A DNA stretch of 64,000 nucleotides from Saturnia japonica (GCA_033032175.1 CM065304.1:10292001-10356000), one strand, 5' to 3'. Numbered from the stretch's first letter, positions 22,388 to 33,638 are shown. Made by a program: numbers and translations. The notes: generated by a model from the sequence alone, not told the origin.

Positions 22388-24657
22388 TAGGGATGTGAAT
22401 TTAAAAAAAAAATCGATTATAATAAAATTCTTTCATATTTTCTTGAGAAATTTTATTAAAACCGGAAATATTTAGAATAGTAACTTTATAATCAATTTAA
22501 ATTAACATATTACAAATAAAAAGACAATAAATATTGTTAATAACGGAAAATGCCCATTCTTGTATCAAATTTTGTTGTATAGTAAGGTTGAGTAAAAAGT
22601 AAAGAATGTTTTGTCATCGGAATTTGGTTTTCAAAGTAGGAATATTCTTTAAACTTTCAAAAGTATTATCTATACTATATATTATGTGTATTCTAATATA
22701 ACAAAGCCAAAGTATTTTTATGTTTGTTTGTTTGTTTGTTTAAATACGTTAATCTCTGAAACTACCAGGCTGATTTGAAAAATTATTTTTGTATACGATA
22801 GCTTGATTCACAAGGAATAGTAAAGCTTATTTAGCATCAAGATACACTTCCTAACTAGCCTTTAATATTGATTTTTGTAAAGTAAGTCGGAACACGAAGC
22901 TCTCCCGAACTGCTTTATCCACGTGCGCTGCGATAATTTTTAGTTGTACGTAAATACATGTTGTACAAGAATATTGGGCCTTAGTACATCATTAAAATAG
23001 TCCGCAATAGCATATTCCTATAACTTATGCATAACCCAAAATAAGTTATTATATAACAAACAGTGGTTTAACATTGAAAAGTGATTTAAGATTATTATTT
23101 TACACGTGGTATATTAATCCTTACGAAGAAGAGTTACTTCATCTTAAAGACAATTTTATGAAGTTAAATTTTGCTCTTTTGCATTTTATTTGGAGACATA
23201 GTTTAGGAGATAATGAAAAATTGAAATACTTTGTATTTGTGGGAAGAACAATTCTGATAGACTACACGGGTGCACTGGCGTTGCGGTGTTTGTCGTATAA
23301 TATTAACATGGGTGAAACCGTGGAGCACAGCTAAAAATTATTATACACTGCGTAAATAGTTCCAAAGACGCGGGTGGTGCGTTCCGTTACTTGTATTACA
23401 ATCCTTTTGAACACAAAAATACAATATTAAATTAAAAAGCAACTCATTATTTAATTATAAATAACGATATTTATGGGTGATATATAAGGGCGATTGAAGT
23501 TTTTGGTGGGATCTTAAAATGACATATTTTGGTATTTGGTTTTTATTTTTAACTAACTGACTCACGCATCTTCGTCTGCGTCAAATGAGAGAGAGAGAGA
23601 GAGAGAGAGGGGGTTAGAAAGATTGGGTCGTATGCACCTTTAATACAATTCTAAAGGAGCTGAAACTTTCTTTACTTTTCTGCGAATTTATTTTAAAACT
23701 GTGATATTTCCTAAGATATTTATTAAAATCAATTGATGTCAAGTACAATTTTGTTCAAAATTAAATACTTGTGATGAATATTTTATTTCAATAAGGTTAA
23801 TATCATGTCTATAGAAACACCTTCGCAAATAATGCATTATTTTAGAACAAATTTTATTACTATAAAAACGGTTATATTGAGTCAACTTTAAAAGATAGCC
23901 AAATGCTATCACGGATTTTTTTATAACTTTTTAAGAGAAACAATTCCGGCACACATGATAGTTGAGTAACTTTAAGCATTTACGCAGCGCACGCTATGGA
24001 AGCTCTCAAAAGCAATAATCCTCCCCGTTTTTGAAATATTTTTCATTGATTCTTCGCTTCTATTGGTCGTAGCGTGATGTTATATAGCCTATAGGCCTTC
24101 TTCGATCAATGAGATATCCAACAAAAAATATTTTTTCCATGCGAAGAAGTAGTTCCTGAGATTAGAGCGTTCAACCAAACAAACAAACAAAGAAACTTTT
24201 CAGCTTAATAGTAGTGGAATAGATCCATTAACTTAGTTTTTAGACCCTATATTATATAATACTGATAGCGTTTTGTTTGATATAGCTTGTGCATGTGAAA
24301 TGGATTAAAAATATAAACTGGAAGCATACATTTTGATGTGCCACAAGAACTCCCTAGAAAGTTCTAACAAGGGAGCCACCATCTTGTTTACCACTATATT
24401 CACTAGATAATGGCAGTAATGGTTTTCAATAAAGAGGACTAGTTGGCAAGTTAGTAAGAAGAAGGGTGATTGAATACCTACTGTCACAAAAAAAAAAATT
24501 ACATTAGATCCATTAAAAAAAACGCCAGTGAAAAAAAAACTATTTTTAAATAATTGATTTTGTTTAATTAAAAAATCGTTATACAAAATCGATTATTATT
24601 AAATAATAATTGATTTTTAATCGACTTTTAAAATTAAATATTTTTTTCACATCCTTA
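22388..24657. mobile_element. hAT-like 2.3-kb non-autonomous element, copy 2
   Basis: The ends are TAGGGATGTGAATT and TTTCACATCCTTA, flanked by GTAAAGTG (22380-22387) and GTAAGTGA (24658-24665), which match if one base was lost. The interior follows copy 1 (14966-17062) over nearly its full length, including the family F block at 23085-23345. A (GA)n run lies at 23587-23608. The right end lies only about 200 bp upstream of the MPP6 start codon. Confidence 0.75.
23085..23345 (+). repeat. Interspersed repeat (family F), inside copy 2
   Basis: 'ggtatattaatccttacgaa' through 'accgtggagcacagctaaa'. An 86-residue frame spans it, but the other copies do not keep that frame, so it is not called a gene. 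Confidence 0.6.
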
Positions 24658-24665
24658 GTAAGTGA

Positions 24666-24862
24666 TAGATGGTGTTATTCTGTTTTATAATTTATAATCT
24701 TTCTTTTCTTGTTAGCGGATAAGAACGTTGTAACGGATATGTAATTGTTATTGGTCTTGTTGAAGAAGGTCTCATTTATTCATAAAAAATATTAGCAATA
24801 CTTATAAGCGTTATCGAAGCGTTAGTAATAAATTAATAAATTATTGTAATTTCAGTACCTGT
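24666..24862 (+). promoter_or_regulatory. Likely MPP6 promoter and 5' UTR region
   Basis: This is the only non-repeat DNA between the transposon end and the start codon. An acceptor-like 'attgtaatttcag' ends at 24855, eight bases before the ATG, so the 5' UTR may be spliced. No TATA box or initiator stands out. Confidence 0.35.
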
Positions 24863-25282
24863 ATGAAGATGGCTGGAATTTCAAAGAAATTGCAATTACC
24901 TAAAGCATTATTAGCCATGAAATTCATGAAGAAGACTAAAGAGAGGTTAGAACGTGAATTAGAAAATACTCAAGATCATGATAACCTCTACTGCAATATA
25001 ATAACTACTGAAATGCGTAATGCATCTGATAATTTTGTATCACAGTCTAGTTACTTAATCTGTGATGATTTATTGGAAGGCAGATTGTCATTCAAAGGAA
25101 TGAATCCTGAAATTGAACGACTTATGGAGGCAGACAATCAAGAAGTAGATACAAAAGATGAAATGCAAAAAGATGTTTCTGATGAAATTCTTTTCAAGAA
25201 ATTTCAGTCCTTTAATAAAATTAAAAGGAAGATGAAGAATAACTCAAGCTTTTGGAGATCATCAAAAAAAGGAAAACCTTAA
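24863..25282 (+). CDS. MPHOSPH6: M-phase phosphoprotein 6 (MPP6) homologue, exosome cofactor
   Basis: This uninterrupted 139-residue frame has the blocks of MPP6. SKKLQLPKALLAMKFMKK near the N-terminus corresponds to the conserved SKNLL.MKFM motif. SSYLICDDLLEGRLSFKGMN at residues 66-85 corresponds to the family's LC.DLL.GR.SF.G.NP block, followed by EIERLM. DVSDEILFKKFQ then matches its DVSDEEMA stretch. The C-terminus is Lys/Arg-rich. In other eukaryotes MPP6 is a small nuclear RNA-binding protein that joins the nuclear exosome (with RRP6 and MTR4) in 5.8S rRNA maturation and RNA decay; that role is taken from the family. At 139 residues it is slightly shorter than the human protein of about 160. 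A second ATG at 24869 has the better start context (AAGATGG), so the first two residues are uncertain. It looks intact and single-exon in its coding part. Confidence 0.85.
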   Translation: MKMAGISKKLQLPKALLAMKFMKKTKERLERELENTQDHDNLYCNIITTEMRNASDNFVSQSSYLICDDLLEGRLSFKGMNPEIERLMEADNQEVDTKDEMQKDVSDEILFKKFQSFNKIKRKMKNNSSFWRSSKKGKP

Positions 25283-25318
25283 AAGACCTGTAACAAACAC
25301 TCGATCATAAAGGCTTTG

Positions 25319-25468
25319 AATAATGTATTGACAAATTAAGTATAATAATGTATTGACAAATTAAGTATAATAATGTATTGACAAATTAAGTATAATAATG
25401 TATTGACAAATTAAGTATAATAATGTATTGACAAATTAAGTATAATAATGTATTGACAAATTAAGTAT
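25319..25468 (+). repeat. 25-bp minisatellite in the MPP6 3' region
   Basis: Six head-to-tail copies of a 25-bp unit containing 'tattgacaaattaag' begin at 25326, 25351, 25376, 25401, 25426 and 25451. The units look nearly identical, and the array starts about 40 bases after the MPP6 stop, so it probably lies in the 3' UTR. Confidence 0.95.
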
Positions 25469-25615
25469 ATTAATCTTTTGATAATCGATAATATGTTTAA
25501 TAATTAATTAGTATAATTATTGTTAAATTTTTTGACTAGACACCTCGATCATAAAAATGTTTTTTTATCTACCATAAATTAAAGTACTTTGTATTCCCTC
25601 ATCTCATAGCATATA

Positions 25616-25621
25616 AATAAA
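25616..25621 (+). terminator. Candidate MPP6 polyadenylation signal
   Basis: AATAAA about 330 bases after the stop. A second AATAAA at about 25812 is an alternative; the sequence does not decide between them. Confidence 0.4.
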
Positions 25622-25829
25622 AGATTCTTTGCCATATCAAGTTTTTATTATGTTGAAAATTTTTTGGTATTAAGTATATTCATTGCATAAAAAAAGTTCT
25701 TAATTTCCAATAATGTGCATTGTTAAGTTATTCTTTTAATTTCAATATCTTTATGAAGATGTTTTTAATAGAGAACTGATAAAAACATACATATAGTATG
25801 TTTCCATGTATAAATAAATGTTTATTCTC

Positions 25830-26454
25830 TCAAATACTTTGTGACAAGAATAGAAAGAAGTATTTTAGTGGTCTCAGTAAAAACTAAAGTAAAAATGCAT
25901 TCAATTTTTATCCTTATCCCACTTAGTAGGATCGGCATATCATGCTTTCTCTTCCACTCTTCTCTATTAATTGTTATCAGTATTTACAATTTTTATACAC
26001 ATATAATTCCTCACACAATCCATTCATACCTTCTTCCGTCTTTCTATACTAGTTCACCTTCATATGTAACATCTTATAGTTATATGACTCTCCATCTCTT
26101 ATGACATGGTCACACCATACTACTACACTACCCTAATATCATTATAACTATTTTTATGTTATTGGTTTCTTTAAAACAACTTTAACAATTTGGATGAAAT
26201 TTTATATTTAGATAATGTTTTACTTATCAAGTTTTTCTAAAAGCAAAGCTTACTTGATTACCCCAGATATTAAGAAGTAATAAACTCATCAAAAAAGGAT
26301 GGTTCTTCACATTATAACGTTGTATTTTATTTTTAAAATAATATCTTTAGGGTTCTATGATGTAAAAATAACAGCTGTTGTCTTTATAAGTTCTTTTAAT
26401 AACAGAAATGAACAATATTAGAATATACTGTAGAAACTAAAATACATAAGAAAC
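25830..26454. other. Non-coding stretch between MPP6 and the Tc1 element
   Basis: No gene is recognised. The 87-residue frame at 25841-26104 is Ser/Tyr/Ile-rich without a domain. Confidence 0.35.
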
Positions 26455-26456
26455 TA

Positions 26457-27748
26457 AACTTTTTTCTTACAAAATGAAATTTCTAAAGAAAATGTATTTA
26501 TTGTGAAAGAATAGAACAATTTAATACAAAGCATGGGCTCCTCTGCTATTCAGAACTTGTCGGCAACGATTATTCATTGTATTAATGAGACTGTTTATGT
26601 CATCTTGCGGTATTCGCTCCCAATGGAATTGTAGCAAATCCTTCAGCTGTTAGGTTGTTGTCGCTCCGTCCAAGTCCTTCAAAACACGTCTCTGGAGCAT
26701 GTCCCATGCGTGCTCGATGGGGTTGAGATCTGGCGATTGTGCAGGCCAGGGCAATACCCGGATGTTCTCCGTTGCAAAGTATTCACTGGTTCGCCGAGCT
26801 GTATGTGAACGCGCATTGGCATGCATTAACCTAAAATCGAAGCCAAAGGTTTGTGCAAATGGGTAGACATAAGGTCTGAGAATATCCGCAATGTAATTTT
26901 CAGCAATCATGTTTCCATTTACAAAAACGAGCTCAGTTCGCCTGTTCTTCATAATACCCGCCCATAACATAACTGTTGAGCCGCTGTATGGATGAACTTC
27001 CTGAATGCACCTGAGCCTTTCAGTATTTCCGGGCCGACGATACACTTCGCACCCTTCTTGTTATCAGGCTTAAACCAGAATCGCGACTCATCGGAAAACA
27101 TAATTTTATCCCATTGTTCCTGGGTCCATGCTATGCGTTCTCTACACCATTCATATCGACGAGCGCGATTTCCGTGACGTATCGATGGGCACCTGATTGG
27201 ACGTCGAGCTCGTAGGCCGTACTCATGCAGTCGATTTCGCACAGTTTGAGGACTTACATCAACACCACTTGAAATTTGTAGCCTCAAACTTATCTCTCGA
27301 GCGGTTAACATCGGCTGGCGTCTTGCAGTCAGTTGTATGTACCGGTCTTGCCGAGTGGTTGTACTCCTTTTACGGCCTGGATGCTGTTCAGCGGGTTCTC
27401 CTGTATTATTGTAGCGCTGCCAAAGACGACAAATAACACTTCTATGAATGCCAAAATGTCGAGATACCTGAGATTGATTACTTCCCGCTTGCAACATCCC
27501 TACAGCTTTTTGCATTTCATCTGCCATCAAATGACGTCTCTTCATGACGTAAAGAATATCAAACAATTCAATTTTGTCGCTAACTTTATTTAAATGGTTG
27601 GTAAAATTATAAAATAAAGACAAAACGTAGCAATTAAAACGCACTTAAATTCTAACAAATTCGCAGTCATTTGAATTTTATGAAAAAACAAAACATAATC
27701 AAATTTTTTTTTACAACCAGCCAGTATGTCATCAAAAACAAAAAAGTT
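26457..27748 (-). mobile_element. Tc1-like transposon (about 1.3 kb)
   Basis: The transposase frame is bracketed by 'aaacttttttctt' on the left and, reversed, 'aaacttttttgtt' on the right, each bordered by TA (26455-26456 and 27749-27750). The length fits a Tc1 element. The inverted match is short, so the ends are probable and not certain. Confidence 0.55.
26521..27545 (-). pseudogene. Tc1-like transposase, inactivated
   Basis: The N-terminal part (ATG at 27545) has the paired helix-turn-helix DNA-binding region: ADEMQKAVGMLQAGSNQSQV, then a GRKRSTT linker and the second helix set. The catalytic part has FSDESRF (first Asp), VMLWAGI, and SPDLNPIEHAWD (Glu), a DD34E arrangement. The second catalytic Asp, normally in MHDNA, reads MHANA (codon GCC at 26820-26818). 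A -1 frameshift lies near 27060, just after FKPDNK, and an in-frame stop at about 26648 cuts off the last 40 or so residues, which remain recognisable up to GAHALY. Three independent lesions make it dead. Confidence 0.9.
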
Positions 27749-27976
27749 TACTTACCTACGCACTTTGTTTGAGTAAATATTTAGAAATTAATTAATATAA
27801 ATGGAAAAATTTGTAATATCACGCATGTTGCTTAGACTTTTTTGATGTGTGTATATTGTATCTTCACATCAATTTATTTTTGATTCAATATATGAACTGG
27901 AATAAATATTAAATACTGATTTAATTGAAATTGAAAAATTTACATTTTGTAAATACCTTTGTTAATAACTTGTATT

Positions 27977-28297
27977 GTTTTTTAGATTTGACTACACTGT
28001 TTGCCTGAGGGGCCCTAGAACTAGAGCCGCTGATGGCTTTTATCGCTTTACCGGGCTTGGGAGCGAGCGCTTAGGGCACTCAGCTGCGAAAGCGTGGGCA
28101 ACATGCGCGCAACAGTGCCAAAGTGGCCGAACCTCGGCTTGGACTGTTTCCGCGATTGCAATTAAGTCGCGATCTGACTAATTCCCTATCGGTAAAATTC
28201 GAATTAAACTAACATATACATATATATATATATGCCTGCCTCCTGGGGGGAAGGAAGAAGGAAGGATGTGTATTTAGTGATCTGTAAACATGGTCGA
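27977..28297 (-). repeat. Poly(A)-tailed retroposon, long copy (family E)
   Basis: Follows a T-run and 'gactacactgtttgcctgag', and aligns with 10650-10985 through 'ctgcctcctgggg' to 'tctgtaaacatggtcga'. Its far end abuts the LTR fragment at 28298. Confidence 0.65.
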
Positions 28298-28440
28298 TTT
28301 AGCGGAAGCGAGGAACAGAGAGTAAAGTTCCTCATCCGCCATAGAAAAGGGAGGGTCCTCCGACCATACGGGTGTTATGTCTGGCGGGCAGCTGCCCAAC
28401 GATTGTAGTCGGGTTCTTGTATATATATACTCTATTGTCG
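28298..28440 (+). repeat. Truncated LTR of the TRIM family
   Basis: 'tttagcggaagcgaggaaca' onward matches the first 140 bases of the LTRs at 18781 and 19580, including 'gtctggcgggcagctgcc' and the TATA-like motif, with more differences. The 3' part of the LTR is missing. Confidence 0.8.
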
Positions 28441-28827
28441 TTATAATTATTTCTTTTCATTGTCGAGTACCTACCTATACCTACTTATTTTAGAACAGCT
28501 TCGAAAATTTTGAAGAAATTGGCATTATCAATCAAGAATTAATACGTGTAACATCTTGTAATGAAATATAATATTAGTTAATAAATTTGTAAAAAAGTAT
28601 CCGGCAGTAGTTTAGTTTCTTACATTTTGTAAAAAAATATCGGGTCTGTTATCGTGTTACGTTTATCGATATAGCTCTATCCCTATCAGTTTCTTCGACT
28701 CTGGTATAACCTTGTACGTGTGTTAACGTCATATTTTTATAAAATAATGCATACATAATGTAAAAAAGAGGCTCGTTCAAGTTTTCACAGAAGCTGCCAT
28801 CGAGAAAATAAAGAAATGGAAATGGTA

Positions 28828-29228
28828 TAAATGATAGTCCAGTATTCTTTTTATGATTGGCTAAAGTGTTTTTAAACTGTTTATCTACGCATAATTACTG
28901 TTTTATTTTATGATATGACGTGCGCTGTCAATCGCGGTTTGCGGGTGTTTATATATTCTAAGCGATATACCTACTGTAAATTATCTGGGTTATACAGTTT
29001 TGCTAAAAGTGAATCATTTCATGGTGTTACCTATTCCACATATGGTGAAAATAAAACTTGGGTGAAAGTTTGTTTGAAGAACCCGTCATGTCTCAAATTA
29101 GGGATATTCATATTTATGCTTTTGGTAAGAGAAATAAAAGAATTATTTGATGAAAATTGTACACGGGAAATACACGTCATTCCTCAATTGATACGGCATA
29201 TGAATTGTCAACAATATGCGTAAAAACA
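28828..29228 (+). repeat. Repeat with FLYWCH-like open frame (family M)
   Basis: Second copy of the sequence around 18440. Its 102-residue frame (28915-29223) is open: NRGLRVFIYSKRYTYCKL, then STYGENKTWVKVCLKNPSC. The start resembles a FLYWCH zinc finger (a Gly followed by hydrophobic residues, then YTYCK) and TWVKV...C could be the decayed WRC...C part, but the His pair is not seen. Conserved flanking non-coding sequence (gatagtccagtat) shows the whole unit was duplicated, so it may be a mobile element instead of a gene exon. Confidence 0.4.
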
Positions 29229-29229
29229 A

Positions 29230-30520
29230 AGTTACGGTATGTAAATAACTACTGTGTTACTATAAACGCGTGCGGAGGTGCGGGAACACCGCTAGTACTT
29301 TATATAATCAGAAGATTAGCAAACCTGAGCTAGGTATACTATGTGAACACCTACTAAGATTTCTAGTAACTACTGATAAGTTATTAGAAAGTTACTATAT
29401 AATAGAAATTTAGTTTATAATAGGATCCAACAGCAAATTTATATCTTTTAAACACAGATTGACGTCCACGTCCTTATCAATTCTGTTTAAGGTTTTTTGT
29501 TTTAAAGATTTCCCGATCGATAATGCCTATCCTTAGCTATGATTTAAAAAAATCTGTTCAGCCTTTTGCAGTGAACAACTTCCACGGGTCGGATCGATTT
29601 CAAATTTGGTATTCTATTACTTCAATGATATTGCAAGAACATGGTAACCATGAACTGATGTATCTCTGGAATCTACAGGACACGCAACTCTTCACCAACT
29701 CACACCAGAGGTATCGTGTTTGAGCGGATTGAAATGGTATCAATGAATAGGTTATTTGTCTCGAGGGTATTAATTTTTTTATTTGCCTTGTATATTTCCG
29801 TAGCTTGTAATTAGAGTATTTATCTTTGGAATAAAAAAAATATTCTTGGAATTTCAACAACATAATCGAAAACTCATCTGTTGTAATGAGTAGAATTTTA
29901 TTATTTCTTTGCTTATTATAGTTTATATAGATTTAGTCAAGACGGTGATTGTTGATATAAGTATTGTATGTAGTTGACGGTTAATTTCAAGGTTTTCTAT
30001 ATTAGGAATGTATGTGTATAAGTATACAAGGAACATAAAGTGTATTCACGATTATCATGACACCTAGGTACGTAGTAAGTACATATGTACAATTTTAAAT
30101 ATGAAAATAGATATTCATAAAAAAAATTGAAATACATTCTGTCATAAAAGTCACAATTGTTTTTCATTTTGGCGCGGAATTTGAGTTGCATTTGTCATTT
30201 AGATGAAAAAGTAATAGGGTTTGGGGATCGTAGGCCATGATGTACTGACCTAGATCAACCATTTGTTGTTGTGATTACATAAATAAATAAATTGGCAGGT
30301 TAGCACATGATCACATTGTATTATTTAATCTTATTATTACTTATACATAATGATGTTATAGATATGGAATAAACCCAAGTGAAATTTACCATATTGTCTT
30401 ATGCTCAATTAGACTGGTCTCCCTAAAAGAAATCGAATGATATGTTCTTTATTGAAACATTTTATATTTTTCTTTTCTGAACAGCCAGTAAAATATTGTG
30501 GCGATCGAGGCGCGAAAAGG
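29230..30520. other. Non-coding stretch
   Basis: No gene is recognised. Short overlapping frames near 29523-29863 have no domain. Confidence 0.35.
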
Positions 30521-30524
30521 GTTT

Positions 30525-30860
30525 GTTTTTCTTCTTATTCCTAACTTGGCAACCGGTCTTTAATGAAGACCATTACTGCCATTATCGAGTTAATTATATT
30601 GTCATGTGTTATGATGATTCAGTATCCTAACAAGATGGTGGTTCCCTTGTTAGAAGTTTCTAGGAAGTTTTTGTGGGATCTCGGAATGAATGCATTTAGT
30701 TTATATTTATAATCCACCTCACTTATGCACAAAAACCAAACTATATCACGCAAAACGCCACCAATATTACATAATATAGGGTCAACAACCTAAGTAAATG
30801 AATTAAAAATAACAACCACAACATGTCACTTCAAGATCCCGCCAAAAACTCCAAGGGTTT
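30525..30860 (-). repeat. Interspersed repeat (family L), isolated copy
   Basis: Reverse complement of the block in the hAT-like elements (16725-17030 and 24232-24500): 'aacaagatggtggttccctt', 'tttctaggaagtttttgtgg', 'acataatatagggtc', plus 'cttcaagatcccgcca', which matches the reverse of 15755. It shows that this block also moves without the TAGGGATG ends. Confidence 0.6.
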
Positions 30861-30884
30861 GTTATACAAAACTTTAAGCGATAT

Positions 30885-31656
30885 GAACTCGATGCATTGT
30901 TTATAGCTACAAATGTTCCTGGTAGAAGTGTGTATAACCGAGCAGAGCGCAGAATGGCTCCTCTTAGCCGGGAACTGGCTGGTTTAATATTGCATCATAA
31001 TCATTTTGGGTCGGATTTAGATGACGTGGCGTGACAATTAATGAAAATTTTAAAAAGATCCAATTTCGAATATGCCGGAAATGTATTAGCATAGATATAG
31101 ATTTCAATGGCAACTGATGGTTATGATATTTCTGCAAATAAGTTGCGCCCCGCGTACCAGAACCTCCGGATTTCCCATACATTAAATGGTATTCAGAACA
31201 TGTGCGTGAAAGCCAATACTTACTTCAAATTGTACAATTGTACAATGTTAGATTACAGAATAGGTTTTTCCCACCACCAGAATAAGTTAAGCAGACAGTG
31301 GATTATTTGGTTTTGGATAATGGGAGACAATTTCTTAGTTTTCCATTAAATTTACCTCTACATTTAAATTGTTTACTCAAGATTTTCTGCAAATGCCCTA
31401 CGATTATTTTTGTCTGTGGCCTTTATCATACTTCTTTCAAATCATTAAATCGTCAAATTTAGAAGATCCGTAAAGAAATAGACACGTGCACGAAAATGAA
31501 AGTAAGAACTATAAGAATGGTTGCTCGTTGTGCTAAGGAATTGAGGTGTATAATACAAAAATTAGACGAGTGCCAAGATATTGAATGGCTCGAAGAGGAC
31601 GATATCGATATTTCAAAATCACACGAAAGTGAACAGAAACACAACATCGAGCAGTA
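30885..31656 (+). pseudogene. Degenerate ORF, likely transposable-element protein of unknown class
   Basis: Pieces in successive frames read VPGRSVYNRAERRMAPLSRE, LAGLILHHNHFGSDLDDV, then after frameshifts YIKWYSEHVRESQYLLQIVQ, NRFFPPPE and FLSFPLNLPLH, and finally an acidic, charged tail ending ESEQKHNIEQ before the stop near 31656. I recall this set of motifs (GRSA.N..ERRMAPLS.EL, WY..HVRESQY, FLPPP) from multi-copy uncharacterised proteins in aphid, hydra and lepidopteran genomes, but cannot place it in a transposase superfamily. The copy has stops and frameshifts. No inverted ends were identified. Confidence 0.5.
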
Positions 31657-31719
31657 AATATCCAATGTCATCAAAGACTTAAGAGTCATGGAGTCAAGTG
31701 CCATTATTAGTTTATCTTT

Positions 31720-32260
31720 ATTACTAAAATTGTGTTATATTTTGATAGAACAAAATAAATTAACCTAATAATTGTTTTTGGAAGGAGCAGCTGCCGGAAC
31801 ACACCTATAAGTGTTTGGTGACAGACTTTCAACTTACTATCGTGTTAGGGTTTCATCACATCTTTCACTTCACCAAAAGCTTAGGCTCATTGCAGGGATT
31901 CGAACTCACGTCAAACGACAATCTATACTTATAATGCGTAAATATCGAAATTTTTGAAATAAACAAATTTTGATTTACGAGCGGAAACTATGGCAGATGT
32001 GGTCGATTTTATAGCTCTAGAAATGCATCAGTTATGATAAATCAGCTGTGCGCTATGCCTTGAAGGGAATGAACGGATTATGATATTAAAGATTTATTTA
32101 TCTACTGATAATAAACTATCTACGCATTTAACGATGACGGTACGTAATTTTAACATTGTTTTGGTACTAATACAGTGCACTTTTGTTTAATCGATTGTTG
32201 TGCATATTGCTTTTAGTGAAACTTTCGCATAAATTGCGATAATGAAGGGACATTTCACCC
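31720..32260. other. Non-coding stretch
   Basis: No gene is recognised. A B-box-like 'gggattcgaactca' at about 31896 could be the remnant of a SINE head. Confidence 0.35.
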
Positions 32261-32536
32261 ATATTCTAAGTCGTGTCCTCGAAACTTCCTCGACTCCACT
32301 CAACCTCATTGAAGGAAATCGGTATTCATAGTTGCAAAAAATCTCCTCCACTTGACGTCACTCGAGATTTATCCTCACTCGAGTCGAGAAAACAACTGTT
32401 AAACTCAAGGTACATCGCGATCTACCTTAAGGAATACTCAAGGAAGATTTACGACATTGTTTATTCTAGTCTTTCGTCCACGCTTGTTAACAGAGCTAAT
32501 TATTATATTTCAATTGTTTTTCCAATAGTGTTATTA

Positions 32537-33638
32537 ATGGATTTCCAACGTTTTCTAAATTATCTATACGATAATTCGTACGATTATCCTGAACGACGTT
32601 ATTTACGAGATGCAGAAAACCCTATCGAATTCTACGACAATGTAGAATTCCAAAGACGCTATCGTTTTAGGAAAGAAACTGTTGTGAATATGTTGTTACC
32701 GCTTGTGTTCAATAGCGTAATTATGTACAGTAACAGAGGATTACCCATTCCGCCTATAATTCATTTGTTGATTGCGTTAAGATTTTATGCAACTGGAAAT
32801 TTTCAAGTAAGTAAAACCTTGTTGTTTAGAAATCCATTATTTCTTTGTTTAAAAAATTATTACTTAACAATCTTTTGTTTCTACTTTGCAGATTGTGTGT
32901 GGGGATTTGCACGAAATAAGTCAGTCCGTAACATCAAAAATTGTGGCTAAAACATCGCATAGCATTGCACTTAAAATTAAGACAATTTATAAAATTCCCA
33001 ACACCCGATGAGCAGATAGAAGTAAAACAAAAGTTTTGTAGGGTTGCTGGATTTCCTGGTATATTAGGATGTATAGATTGTACACACATTCCCATTAAGA
33101 ACGCCGATAGACGCCATGGCGAAGTGTTTCGCAATCGTAAAGTTCTCAATTAATATGTGGGCCTAACATGGAAATTTACGACATTGTATCACGTTGGCCG
33201 GGGTCAGTACATGACTCACGCATATTTACAAACAGCAGATGTTGCATGAGATTTGAAGATGGTGAACTCCCAGGTATATTAATAGGGGACAGTGGATATG
33301 CGCAGACATCATATATGTTTACTCCAGTTGCGAATCCACAAACCCAGTCAGAAATGAAATATAATAAAGCTCACATAATTAGAAGAAATATTATAGAAAG
33401 ATTGAATGGAGTTTGGAAAAGGCGGTTTGCTTGTTTGAGCAGAAAGCTACAACATAATTTGGTCAACACTTGCAATATTATAGTTGCCTTTGCAGTCCTC
33501 CACAACATCTCTTTGTTAACTAAAGAAGATGTCATAATTGAGCCCATTGAAGATGAACAAGAGGTACCAGTACCATTTTCAAATGACACTGAACGGGGTA
33601 GCTTAATAAGAGCTGCATTTATTAGAAGACATTTCTAG
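32537..33638 (+). pseudogene. Harbinger transposase (HARBI1-like, DDE_Tnp_4), frameshifted
   Basis: Exon 1 (32537-32806) encodes MDFQRFLNYLY and the RYRFRKETV / PIPPIIHLLIALRFYATGNF region. An 85-bp intron with GTAAGT and TTTGCAG (32807-32891) keeps the frame into exon 2. Exon 2 has GFPGILGCIDCTHIPIK (first catalytic Asp), VSRWPGSVHDSRIF, ILIGDSGYAQ (second Asp region) and IIERLNGVWKRRF (catalytic Glu). Near 33140, after FRNRK, the expected GYFSIN-type residues are missing and the frame changes; an apparent deletion of about 16 bases leaves a stop. Otherwise the reading is open to the TAG at 33638. These enzymes cut and paste the element and usually need a second, DNA-binding protein. Confidence 0.85.

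Noticed and set aside
14966..24657. Segmental duplication as the explanation for the two 2.1-2.3 kb copies
   Set aside because: Similarity stops exactly at TAGGGATG/CATCCCTA ends flanked by short duplications, which points to transposition.
25319..25468. CRISPR-like array
   Set aside because: The 25-bp units are contiguous without spacers and the genome is eukaryotic; it is a minisatellite.
27197..27593. Plus-strand frames opposite the Tc1 transposase
   Set aside because: They are antisense shadows of the transposase reading.
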